From the NCBI RefSeq assembly GCF_030316845.1, contig NZ_JASZYS010000015.1, positions 62,001 through 126,000 of the forward strand: a DNA stretch of 64,000 nt, written 5' to 3'. The translations under genes were made by a program, and so were the position numbers. The notes below the pieces were generated by a model. That model saw only the letters and a list, made by a program, of their open reading frames with translations, had not been told where the DNA came from and made no database searches. This document shows positions 1 through 9,131 of the stretch, one piece after another (position 1 is the first letter of the stretch; each line of letters starts with the position of its first letter). The stretch is from Variovorax davisae (lineage in GTDB: Bacteria; Pseudomonadota; Gammaproteobacteria; Burkholderiales; Burkholderiaceae_C).

Positions 1-1
1 G

Positions 2-385
2 ATCCTGACCGAGGTCGTCAAGGCGGCGCAGCAGCTGGCCGAGCAGGGCGTCAGCGCGGAGGTCTTCAGCGTCACCAGCTGGAGCGAGCTGGCCCGCGAC
101 GGCCGCGCCTGCGAGGCGCGGGCCCTGGCGGGCGAGGCCGCGCCGGGCACGCCGTTCATCGCGCGGCAGCTGGCCGGCGGCAGCGGGCCGATCATCGCCG
201 CGACCGACTACGTGCGCACCGTGCCCGAGAGCGTGCGCGCCTTCCTGCCCAAGGGCCGGCGCTTCCTCACGCTCGGCACCGATGGCTTCGGCCGCAGCGA
301 CACCCGCGCCGCCTTGCGGCAGTTCTTCGGCGTCGATGCGCGCAGCATCGCGCGCGCGGCCCTGCACGCGCTCGGACCGCGTTGA
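2..385 (+). CDS. aceE: Pyruvate dehydrogenase E1-type (homodimeric) 2-oxoacid dehydrogenase, 3' end only
   Basis: Only the last 127 codons are in the window. The fragment matches the C-terminal transketolase-like domain of homodimeric thiamine-diphosphate E1 enzymes (AceE/MdeB family), which decarboxylate a 2-oxoacid and pass the acyl group to E2 lipoate. The family signature GTDGFGRSDTR lies about 35 residues before the end, followed by the usual FFxVD...ALHAL tail. The reading frame is open from base 2 to a TGA at 383-385. An AceE gene is normally followed by aceF (E2), but here unrelated catabolic genes follow, so this may be the MdeB-like paralogue acting on 2-oxobutyrate or another 2-oxoacid. 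The family call is secure; the substrate is not. Confidence 0.8.
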   Translation: MLTEVVKAAQQLAEQGVSAEVFSVTSWSELARDGRACEARALAGEAAPGTPFIARQLAGGSGPIIAATDYVRTVPESVRAFLPKGRRFLTLGTDGFGRSDTRAALRQFFGVDARSIARAALHALGPR

Positions 386-449
386 AGCGACCGGGGAGGG
401 CGCCTATGATGGCGCGCGCGCTGCGCGCACAACCCTTCCAGGACACCTC

Positions 450-1337
450 ATGAACAGAGCAGGACTCATCGGCCTGGGCGCCATGGGCGCCGGCATCGCC
501 GCCACCTTGCGCGAGCGCGGCTACGAGATGCACGTGTGCGATGCGCGCCCCGGCGCGGCGGTGCGCTTCGCCGAAGCCGGCGGCGTCGCCTGGGCCACGC
601 CGGCGCAGGTCGCGCACCGCTGCGAGGTCGTGATTTCGGTCGTGGTGAACGCCGCGCAGACCGAGGACGTGCTGTTCGGCGAGGGCGGCGCGGCCGCCTC
701 GATGAAGGCCGGCAGCGTGTTCGTGATGTGCTCGACCGTCGACCCCAACTGGTCGATCGCGCTCGAGGAGCGGCTGGGCGCGCTGGGCATCCTGTATATC
801 GACGCCCCGATCTCGGGCGGCGCCGCCAAGGCGGCGAGCGGCCAGATGACCGTGATGAGCTCGGCCCGGCCCGAGGCCTATGCGCGCGCCGACGCGGTGC
901 TCGACGCGATGGCCGGCAAGGTCTACCGGCTCGGCGACCGCGCGGGCGCCGGGAGCAAGGTCAAGATCATCAACCAGCTGCTGGCCGGGGTGCATATCGC
1001 GGCGGCGGCGGAGGCGATGGCCCTGGGCCTGCGCGAAGGCGTGGCCCCGGACGCGCTGTACGAGGTCATCACGCACAGCGCCGGCAACAGCTGGATGTTC
1101 GAGAACCGCATGGCCCACGTGCTGGCCGGCGACTACACGCCGCTGTCGGCGGTCGACATCTTCGTCAAGGACCTGGGGCTGGTGCTCGACACGGCGCGCG
1201 CCAGCAAGTTCCCGCTGCCGCTGGCCTCGACCGCGCACCAGATGTTCATGCAGGCCTCGACGGCCGGCTTCGCGAAGGAAGACGACAGCGCGGTGATCAA
1301 GATCTTCCCCGGCATCGAGCTGCCCCCGTCCGCCTGA
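450..1337 (+). CDS. ltnD: L-threonate dehydrogenase-like beta-hydroxyacid dehydrogenase
   Basis: A 295-residue NAD-dependent beta-hydroxyacid dehydrogenase. The N-terminal Rossmann fold has GLGAMGAG at about residues 8-15; the substrate motif DAPISGGAAKA lies near residue 115 and the catalytic lysine in GSKVKIINQ near residue 170. The C-terminal stretch (NSWMFENR, SAVDIFVKDLGLV, EDDSAVIK) is characteristic of LtnD, which oxidises L-threonate to 2-oxo-tetronate. The open frame extends upstream, but ATG 450 is preferred because it is preceded by CCAGGACA and starts directly into the glycine-rich motif. The next gene encodes an OtnI-like isomerase, the next enzyme of the threonate route. No OtnK kinase or OtnC aldolase lies nearby, so the pathway is split or the substrate differs. 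Tartronate-semialdehyde reductase is the main alternative. Confidence 0.82.
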   Translation: MNRAGLIGLGAMGAGIAATLRERGYEMHVCDARPGAAVRFAEAGGVAWATPAQVAHRCEVVISVVVNAAQTEDVLFGEGGAAASMKAGSVFVMCSTVDPNWSIALEERLGALGILYIDAPISGGAAKAASGQMTVMSSARPEAYARADAVLDAMAGKVYRLGDRAGAGSKVKIINQLLAGVHIAAAAEAMALGLREGVAPDALYEVITHSAGNSWMFENRMAHVLAGDYTPLSAVDIFVKDLGLVLDTARASKFPLPLASTAHQMFMQASTAGFAKEDDSAVIKIFPGIELPPSA

Positions 1338-1356
1338 TCGTCCCTATCATCGAACC

Positions 1357-2181
1357 ATGCCACGCTTCGCCGCCAACCTGTCCATGCTCTATCCGGAGCT
1401 CGATTTCCTCGACCGCTTCGAGGCCGCCGCCAAGGATGGCTTCGCCGCCGTCGAGTACCTGTTTCCCTATGCCTGCGAAGCGCGCGAGCTGGCCGCGCGG
1501 CTGGCCGCCAACGGCCTGAAGCAGGTGCTGTTCAACGCCCCGCCCGGCGACTGGGAGCGCGGCGAGCGCGGCCTGGCCTGCCTGCCCGGGCGCGAGGCCG
1601 AATTCCGCGACGGCATCCGCCAGGCGATCGACTATGCGGCGGCGCTCGACTGCCCGCGCATCCACGTCATGGCCGGGCTGGTGCCCGAGGGCGTCGAGCG
1701 CGAGACCGTGCAGCCGACCTACCTCGAGAACCTGCGCTGGGCCGCCGTCGAGGCGGCCAAGGCCGGCCGCGACGTGCTGATCGAGCCGATCAACACGCGC
1801 GACATCCCGCGCTTCTTCCTCAACCGGCAGGACCACGCGCACGAGGTCGTCGAGGCGGTGGGCGCGCTCAACGTGCAGGTGCAGATGGACCTCTACCACT
1901 GCCAGATCGTCGAGGGCGACGTGGCGATGAAGATCCGCAAGTACCTGCCGACCGGCCGCGTCGGCCATTTCCAGATCGCCGGCGTGCCCGATCGCAACGA
2001 GCCCGACATCGGCGAGCTGAACCATTCCTACCTGTTCGACGTCATCGACGAGGTGTCGGCCCAATGCGGCTGGCAGGGCTGGGTCGGCTGCGAGTACCGT
2101 CCGCGCCGCGGCGCCGTGGCCGATGGCACCTCGGCCGGGCTCGGCTGGCTGCGCGGCCTGCCGCGCGCAGCGCGCGCATGA
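1357..2181 (+). CDS. otnI: 2-oxo-tetronate isomerase / hydroxypyruvate isomerase family
   Basis: A 274-residue xylose-isomerase-like TIM barrel. The start MPRFAANLSML and the blocks FLFPY-like (YLFPYACE), IHVMAGLVP, HFQIAGVPDRNEPDIGELN and GCEYRPR follow the E. coli YgbM/OtnI pattern almost continuously. The two catalytic glutamates of the hydroxypyruvate isomerase family fit the Glu of EPINTRD (about residue 148) and the Glu of GCEYRP (about 245). OtnI converts 2-oxo-tetronate to 3-oxo-tetronate after LtnD. The gene begins 19 bases after ltnD and overlaps the next gene by ATGA, so it is in one transcription unit. Hydroxypyruvate isomerase (Hyi) is the alternative function. Confidence 0.82.
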   Translation: MPRFAANLSMLYPELDFLDRFEAAAKDGFAAVEYLFPYACEARELAARLAANGLKQVLFNAPPGDWERGERGLACLPGREAEFRDGIRQAIDYAAALDCPRIHVMAGLVPEGVERETVQPTYLENLRWAAVEAAKAGRDVLIEPINTRDIPRFFLNRQDHAHEVVEAVGALNVQVQMDLYHCQIVEGDVAMKIRKYLPTGRVGHFQIAGVPDRNEPDIGELNHSYLFDVIDEVSAQCGWQGWVGCEYRPRRGAVADGTSAGLGWLRGLPRAARA

Positions 2182-3380
2182 CGGCGCCCTTGAAGCTGGA
2201 GGCCGTCCGCATCCCGGCGCGCCTGCGGGGCTTTGCGGCGGGCGATGCCGAGGTGTTCGACGTCACGCTCGCGGGCGCCCAGGTCGAGGCCATCGCGGCG
2301 TCCCGCCAGCCGGCGCGCGGCACGCTGCTGAGCGCGCTGGTCGATGCCCATGCCCACATCGACAAGAACTACACCGTGCGCGAGGCCGGCGCGGCCGAGG
2401 GCAACCTGTTCGCGGCGATCCAGCGCATGGCGGCGCATCGCGCGGGCTGGACGGCGCAGTCGCTGCGCCCCCGCATGCTGCGGGCGCTGGACGAAGCCTG
2501 GCGCGCCGGCACGCGGGCCCTGCGCACCCACCTCGACTGGGGCGGCGCCGACGCGCCGGTGTCGCTCGCGGTGTTCGAGCAGCTGCGCGACGAATGGCGC
2601 GGCCGCATCGAGCTGCAGTTCGTGGCGCTGGCGCCGCTCGACCTGTTCGCCGAGGCCGAGGCGGGCGAACGCATCGCGCAGGCGGTGCGGCGCGCGGGCG
2701 GGGTGCTCGGCGCCTTCGTCTACCGCAACGACGGCATCGTGCACAAGCTCGGGCGGGTCTTCGACCTCGCGCAGCAGCATGGACTGGCGCTCGACTTCCA
2801 CGTCGACGAAGGCCTGGATGCCGAAGCGACCGGGCTGCGCACCATCGCCCAGCTCGCGATCGCGCGCGGCCTGCAGGGGCGGGTCGCCTGCGGCCACGCC
2901 TGCTCGCTGTCGGTGCAGGACGACGCCGCCGCCAACGACACGCTGGCGCTGTGCGCCCAGGCCGGCATCCACCTGATCGCCTTGCCCAGCACCAACCTCT
3001 ACCTGCAGGGCGCCTGGGACCGGACGCCGGTGCAGCGCGGCATCACGCGGCTGCGCGAAGCCGCGGCGCACGGCCTGCGGCCGAGCCTCGCCACCGACAA
3101 CGTGCAGGACGCCTTCTATCCCTACGGCGGCTACGACCTGGTCGAGACCTTCGGCCTCGGGGTGCAGATGGCGCACCTGGCGCCGGCCGCCGACTGGCTC
3201 GACGCCATCACCGTGAGCCCGGCCCGGGCCCTGGGCCTCGCCTGGGACGGGCGCATCGCGCCGGGCTGCCCGGCCGACCTGGTGCTGCTGGCGGCCAGCG
3301 ACGAATACGAACTGCTGGACCCGCAAGGCCGACGACGCACCGTCATCCGTGCGGGCCGTACCCTGGAGATCACCCCATGA
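2178..3380 (+). CDS. Cytosine deaminase-like metal-dependent amidohydrolase
   Basis: A 400-residue amidohydrolase-superfamily enzyme of the cytosine deaminase / N-isopropylammelide hydrolase group. Metal and catalytic positions are visible in order: DAHAHIDK (HxH, about residue 57), HVDEG (His-Glu, about 210), CGHACSLS (about 238) and TDNVQDAF (Asp, about 308). The open frame runs upstream into otnI, but ATG 2178 overlaps the otnI stop as ATGA and begins a normal N-terminus. The enzyme should hydrolyse a C-N bond in a cyclic or amino-substituted substrate. Its placement between otnI and a Rid-family gene suggests the operon handles an N-containing compound, but the substrate cannot be read from sequence. 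Confidence 0.8.
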   Translation: MTAPLKLEAVRIPARLRGFAAGDAEVFDVTLAGAQVEAIAASRQPARGTLLSALVDAHAHIDKNYTVREAGAAEGNLFAAIQRMAAHRAGWTAQSLRPRMLRALDEAWRAGTRALRTHLDWGGADAPVSLAVFEQLRDEWRGRIELQFVALAPLDLFAEAEAGERIAQAVRRAGGVLGAFVYRNDGIVHKLGRVFDLAQQHGLALDFHVDEGLDAEATGLRTIAQLAIARGLQGRVACGHACSLSVQDDAAANDTLALCAQAGIHLIALPSTNLYLQGAWDRTPVQRGITRLREAAAHGLRPSLATDNVQDAFYPYGGYDLVETFGLGVQMAHLAPAADWLDAITVSPARALGLAWDGRIAPGCPADLVLLAASDEYELLDPQGRRRTVIRAGRTLEITP

Positions 3381-3825
3381 GCATGGGCAAGCCAATGGCC
3401 AACTACGCCGCCGCCCGACGCGTCGGCGACTTCGTCTTCATGAGCGGCGTGGTCGCGGTCGATCCGTCGACCCGCCGCGCGGTGTCGAGCTACGAGGACA
3501 TTCCCGACGAAGCGCGCACGGCCCTGCGCACGCTCGGCTACGCCACCGGCCAGATGTCGGTCGACGTGTTCGAAGCGCCGATCGTGGCCCAGAGCTGGTT
3601 CGTGCTCGAGCGCATCCGCCAGATTGCGGCCGAGCACGGCGGCACGATGGACGACGTCGTGAAGCTGGTCCAGTACTTCCGCCGCCTGCCCGACTACGCG
3701 CCCTACAACCGGGTGCGCGGCCTGTTCTACCCGGGCCAGCCGCCGGTCAGCACGGTGGTCGAGGTGTCGCGCTTCCTGCCCGGGGACGAGGTGCTGGTCG
3801 AGGTCGAGGCGACGATGTACTTGCC

Positions 3826-3832
<7 letters not shown>
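3377..3832 (+). CDS. RidA/YjgF-family protein lacking the deaminase arginine
   Basis: A 151-residue Rid-superfamily protein that overlaps the preceding amidohydrolase as ATGA. The fold markers VGDFVFMSGVVAVD (about residues 14-27), DDVVKLVQYFRRL (about 94-106) and the terminal GDEVLVEVEATMYL are present. Where archetypal RidA has the catalytic arginine in an A-R-S-x-V-E-V motif, this protein has PVSTVVEV, so the arginine is replaced by valine. It is therefore probably not a 2-iminobutyrate deaminase; it resembles Rid subgroups that act as hydrolases or accessory proteins in catabolic operons. The stop codon overlaps the convergent acs gene by 7 bases. Confidence 0.82.
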
Positions 3833-5811
<1,979 letters not shown>

Positions 5812-5876
5812 GGCGGTCTCCTGGTGTGCGGATGATGGGGATGTCGCGGCCGCGATCACGCGATCGCGCTGGCCGT

Positions 5877-5890
5877 TTGACGGCTGTCAA
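5877..5890. promoter_or_regulatory. Short inverted repeat in the acs leader, includes a TTGACA box
   Basis: TTGAC-GGCT-GTCAA is a perfect 5-bp-arm inverted repeat 66 bases upstream of the acs start. Read on the minus strand it also gives a perfect TTGACA, a possible -35 box for acs, but no good -10 is seen 16-18 bases downstream. It could be part of the acs promoter or a regulator site. Confidence 0.35.
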
Positions 5891-5937
5891 GTGCGCCTCC
5901 GGCGAGGTCATCAACAATGAAGAGCCGTAGGATGTCC

Positions 5938-5982
5938 GACGAACATTGCAGGAGACACATCCAAAAATGACGAATGTTTGCA
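5938..5982. promoter_or_regulatory. Candidate response-regulator operator between acs and the kinase gene
   Basis: Two related boxes are spaced 31 bases apart: GACGAACATTGCA (5938-5950) and TGACGAATGTTTGCA (5968-5982). The second recurs with one mismatch upstream of the DUF485-actP operon at 8745-8759. The spacing is about three helical turns, as expected for tandem dimers of an OmpR-type regulator, which is encoded next door. The boxes lie upstream of acs and just before the kinase start. Confidence 0.5.
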
Positions 5983-6001
5983 GCCCTGGCGGGAGGCCGG
6001 G

Positions 6002-7951
6002 GTGATCCGCACGCTGGAGCGCTACCTGACGCTGCAGGCCGGGCTCGACCTGCTGGACCAGGGCCTGTCGATCTTCGATGCCGACCTGCGCCTGGTGGCC
6101 TGGAACCGCGCCTACGTGCGCCTGCTGGGTTTCACCGACGACATGGCCTACCTGGGGGCGCCGTTCGAGAGCTTCATCGGCTTCAATGCCCGGCGCGGCG
6201 AGTACGGCCCGGGCGACCCGCAGCAGCTGGTGGCCGAACGCGTCGCGGCGGCGCGCCACTTCGCGCCGCACCAGATCGAGCGGGTGCGCCCCGACGGGCG
6301 GGTGCTGCTGATCCGCGGCGAGCCGGTGCCGGGCCACGGCTTCGTCACGCTCTATTCCGATGTCACCGAGCAGCGCCGCGCCGAGCAGATCATCCGCCGC
6401 CACAACGCCGAGCTCGAAGGCCGGGTGGCGGCGCGCACCGCCGAGCTGCAGCACAGCGAGGAGCGGGTGCGGCTGATCATGGATTCGATCCCCGCGCTGG
6501 TGGCCTACTTCGACCACCGGCGCGTCTACCGCTACCTCAACCGCGGCTACCACGACTGGTTCTGCGTCGACACCTCGCGCCCGGAGGCCGTCAGCGCCAA
6601 GGCGTTCCTGGGCGAGGCGGTCTATGCGATGGTCAAGCCGCAGGTGCTGCGGGCGCTCGCCGGCGAGGCGCAAAGCATGGAGTACGAGCTCCAGACCTGC
6701 GACGCCCGCCGCCTCTGGGTGCGGACCTCGCTGGTGCCGCAGCGCAGCGCCGAGGGGCTGGTGGTCGGCTGCTTCGAACTGACCTTCGACATCACGCAGG
6801 AGCGGCGCTCGCAGGCGCTGCTGGCGCGGGCCCAGAAGCTCGACTCCCTGGGCCGCCTGACCGGCGGCCTGGCGCACGACTTCAACAACATCCTGACGGT
6901 CGTGATCGGCAACCTGGCGGCCCTGGCCGATGCGAGGCCGGCCGATCCGGCGCTGCACGACTACGTGCATCCGGCGCTCGACGCCGCGCGCCGCGGGGCC
7001 GAGCTGGTGCGCGGCCTGCTGAGCTTCGCGCGGCGCCAGCCGCTGCAGGCGGCGGCGGTGCACGTGGGCGCGCTGGTCGACACCGTGGCCCGGCTGGTGC
7101 GGCGTTCGCTGCCCGAGACCCTGCGGCTGGACATCGACGTCGACGTCGGCGAGCTGCCGCTGTGGACCTGGATCGATGCCACGCTGCTCGAACAGGCGCT
7201 GATCAACCTGGTGCTGAACGCGCGCGACGCGACCGGTCCCGACGGACGCATCGTGCTGCGGGCCCGGCGCGTGCGCATCGACGCCGCGGAGGCGGCGCCG
7301 CTGCAGCTGTCCGCGGGCGACTGCGTGCGCATCGAGGTCGAGGACGACGGCAGCGGCATGGACGCCGACACCCTGGCCCATCTGTTCGATCCCTTCTTCA
7401 CCACCAAGCAGCCGGGCAGCGGCACCGGGCTCGGCATGGCCGTGGTCTACGGTTTCGTGAAGCAGTCGGGCGGCGCCATCGACGTGCGCAGCGCACCGGG
7501 GCGCGGCACCACCGTGTCGGTGTGGCTGCCGGCGGCCGAACCGGCGCCGGGGGACGGCGCGGCCGGCACCGTTCGCGCGGGCGGCCGGCCGGCGGCCGCC
7601 TCGATGGGCCTGGCGCTGCTGGTGGACGACGATGCCCAGGTGCGGCGCGTGATCCGGCGCAGCCTGCTGGAGCTGGGCTACTCGGTGCTCGAAGCCGACG
7701 GCGGCGCCGACGCGCTGAGCCTGCTCGAACACACACCGGGCATCGCGCTGCTGCTGTCCGACGTCGTGATGGGCGGCCCTGTCGACGGCCTCGCGGTGGC
7801 GCGGGCGGCGCGCGCGGGCGGCCGGGTCCGCGCGGTGGTGCTGATGAGCGGCTATGCGCCGGGCGAGCTGGCGCGGCAGGTCGATTTTCCGATGCTGAGC
7901 AAGCCCTTCAGCACCGAGCAGCTCGTGCAGGCGATCGAGGAGGGCCGATGA
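6002..7951 (+). CDS. PAS-domain hybrid sensor histidine kinase (acetate regulation candidate)
   Basis: A 649-residue cytoplasmic-looking hybrid kinase. A PAS_7-like sensor region at about residues 10-120 is followed by a short helix ending AARTAELQHSEERVR, then a second PAS domain (about 155-270). The HisKA phosphoacceptor is in GGLAHDFNNILTVV (about 285). The ATPase boxes are NLVLNARDA, DDGSGMD and GTGLGMAVVYGFVKQSGG, and a C-terminal receiver domain has VDDDAQ, LLLSDVVMGG and LMSGYAP/LSKPF. GTG 6002 is preferred, with GGGAGG five bases before it; TTG 5978 is possible but would overlap a candidate operator. It overlaps the response-regulator gene as ATGA. Position between acs and actP suggests it senses acetate or acetyl-CoA status, by analogy with CrbS/MxtR-type systems. 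This is inference. Confidence 0.85.
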   Translation: MIRTLERYLTLQAGLDLLDQGLSIFDADLRLVAWNRAYVRLLGFTDDMAYLGAPFESFIGFNARRGEYGPGDPQQLVAERVAAARHFAPHQIERVRPDGRVLLIRGEPVPGHGFVTLYSDVTEQRRAEQIIRRHNAELEGRVAARTAELQHSEERVRLIMDSIPALVAYFDHRRVYRYLNRGYHDWFCVDTSRPEAVSAKAFLGEAVYAMVKPQVLRALAGEAQSMEYELQTCDARRLWVRTSLVPQRSAEGLVVGCFELTFDITQERRSQALLARAQKLDSLGRLTGGLAHDFNNILTVVIGNLAALADARPADPALHDYVHPALDAARRGAELVRGLLSFARRQPLQAAAVHVGALVDTVARLVRRSLPETLRLDIDVDVGELPLWTWIDATLLEQALINLVLNARDATGPDGRIVLRARRVRIDAAEAAPLQLSAGDCVRIEVEDDGSGMDADTLAHLFDPFFTTKQPGSGTGLGMAVVYGFVKQSGGAIDVRSAPGRGTTVSVWLPAAEPAPGDGAAGTVRAGGRPAAASMGLALLVDDDAQVRRVIRRSLLELGYSVLEADGGADALSLLEHTPGIALLLSDVVMGGPVDGLAVARAARAGGRVRAVVLMSGYAPGELARQVDFPMLSKPFSTEQLVQAIEEGR

Positions 7952-8709
7952 CGAACCCACACCGCAGCGCCGGACTGACCCACCGCACCGGTGCCGACGA
8001 GGCGAACCCGCCGTCGCTGGTCTACGTGATCGAGGACGATCCGGCCGTGGCGCGGCTGGTGCTCGCCACGCTGGCCGAGTTCGGCTTCAACGGCGAGGGC
8101 TTCAGCACCGGCGCCGGCGTGCTGCGGCGGCTGCAGGTCGAGAAGCCCGACCTCTGCATCGTCGACCTCGGCCTGCCCGACATGGACGGCATCGACCTCA
8201 TGCGCCGCATCCAGGCGGCCTCGAACGCGGGCGTGCTGATCCTCACCGGCCGCGGCCATCCGGCCGACCGCGTGATGGGGCTCGAGCTCGGCGGCGACGA
8301 CTACGTCACCAAGCCTTTCGAGGCGCGCGAGCTGGTGGCCCGGGTGCGCAGCATCCTGCGCCGGCGCGGCCTGGCGCCGGGCCAGGCGGCCGGCCAGCGC
8401 CGCTACGCCAGCTTCCTGGGCTGGCGCATCGACTGCGCGGCCAACGTGCTGCGCGCCCCCGACGGCGCCGAGCACCTGCTGGGCACGGCCGAGACCCAGG
8501 TGCTGCGCTGCTTCGTCGAGCGCCCGCACCAGATCCTCACGCGCGAGCAGCTCATGGGCGCACGCGACCTTCTGCCCACCGACCGCAGCATCGACGTGCG
8601 CATCTCGCGCCTGCGGCGGAAGATCGAGCGCAATCCGCACGAGCCGGCGATCATCAAGACGGTCTACGGCGCCGGCTACCTGTTCGCCGCCAACGTCAGC
8701 TGGGAATAG
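7948..8709 (+). CDS. OmpR/PhoB-family response regulator
   Basis: A 253-residue regulator with a receiver domain at about residues 27-140. The acidic pair is in VIEDD, the phosphorylated aspartate in CIVDLGLPD, and the switch Thr/Lys in LILTGRG and DYVTKPF. The C-terminal winged helix (about 155-250) carries the family end motif SIDVRISRLRRKIERNPHEPAIIKTVYGAGYLF in part. It overlaps the hybrid kinase gene (ATGA), so the two are co-expressed partners. It is the natural candidate to bind the repeated box found upstream of both acs and actP. A 25-residue unstructured extension precedes the receiver domain. Confidence 0.9.
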   Translation: MTNPHRSAGLTHRTGADEANPPSLVYVIEDDPAVARLVLATLAEFGFNGEGFSTGAGVLRRLQVEKPDLCIVDLGLPDMDGIDLMRRIQAASNAGVLILTGRGHPADRVMGLELGGDDYVTKPFEARELVARVRSILRRRGLAPGQAAGQRRYASFLGWRIDCAANVLRAPDGAEHLLGTAETQVLRCFVERPHQILTREQLMGARDLLPTDRSIDVRISRLRRKIERNPHEPAIIKTVYGAGYLFAANVSWE

Positions 8710-8729
8710 CGCAGCCCTTTGCTGCCTCG

Positions 8730-8759
8730 CATTGCACTGCAATGTGACGAATGATTGCA
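8730..8759. promoter_or_regulatory. Candidate operator upstream of DUF485-actP
   Basis: Two elements lie side by side 64 bases before the DUF485 start. CATTGCA-C-TGCAATG (8730-8744) is a perfect inverted repeat, followed directly by TGACGAATGATTGCA (8745-8759). The latter matches 14 of 15 bases of the box at 5968-5982 in the acs/kinase region. The same CATTGCA/TGCAATG arms recur at 20055-20074. Confidence 0.5.
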
Positions 8760-8822
8760 TCGCGCCCCGCGCGGGCGGCCCGCATTCCAGAATCCGCCGG
8801 ACCGAAGTCCAGGAGACGAACC

Positions 8823-9131
8823 ATGAGCGACCCCGTGGCGGAGAAGATCCAGTCCAACCCCAAGTACCTCGAGCTTCGCCGCAAGCGCAACCGCTTCGGC
8901 TGGTGGCTCACGGCGCTGATGATGGTCGTGTACTACGGCTACATCGCGCTCATCGCGTTCGACAAGCCGTTCCTGGCGCAGCCGATCGGTGCCGGCGTGA
9001 CCACCATCGGGATCCCGATCGGGCTCGGCGTGATCGTCTTCACGATCCTGATCACGGCCTTCTACATCCGCCGTGCCAATGGCGAGTTCGACCGGCTCAC
9101 GGCCGAGATCATCCAGGAGGCCACGCGATGA
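8823..9131 (+). CDS. yjcH: DUF485 membrane protein (YjcH family)
   Basis: A 102-residue inner-membrane protein with two transmembrane segments (about residues 24-44 and 58-82) and charged ends. It is the usual small companion of ActP in acs-yjcH-actP loci, where its exact role is unknown. ATG 8823 follows the sequence AGGAGACGAACC, a strong ribosome site; the longer frame from 8751 would run through the operator region and is not used. The stop overlaps the actP start as ATGA, so translation is likely coupled. Confidence 0.9.
   Translation: MSDPVAEKIQSNPKYLELRRKRNRFGWWLTALMMVVYYGYIALIAFDKPFLAQPIGAGVTTIGIPIGLGVIVFTILITAFYIRRANGEFDRLTAEIIQEATR

Noticed and set aside
2064..2177. Long N-terminal extension of the amidohydrolase
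   Set aside because: The extension lies inside otnI in another frame, while ATG 2178 forms the usual ATGA junction.
5967..5980. ATG 5967 or ATG 5974 as the kinase start
   Set aside because: Both are out of frame with the kinase. In frame, TTG 5978 is possible but GTG 6002 has the better ribosome site.
8742..8759. Possible sigma-54 promoter (TGAC...TTGCA) before DUF485-actP
   Set aside because: The invariant GG at -24 is missing at the right spacing (TG is present), and the adjacent regulator is OmpR-type, not an enhancer-binding protein. The repeat is better read as a regulator site.
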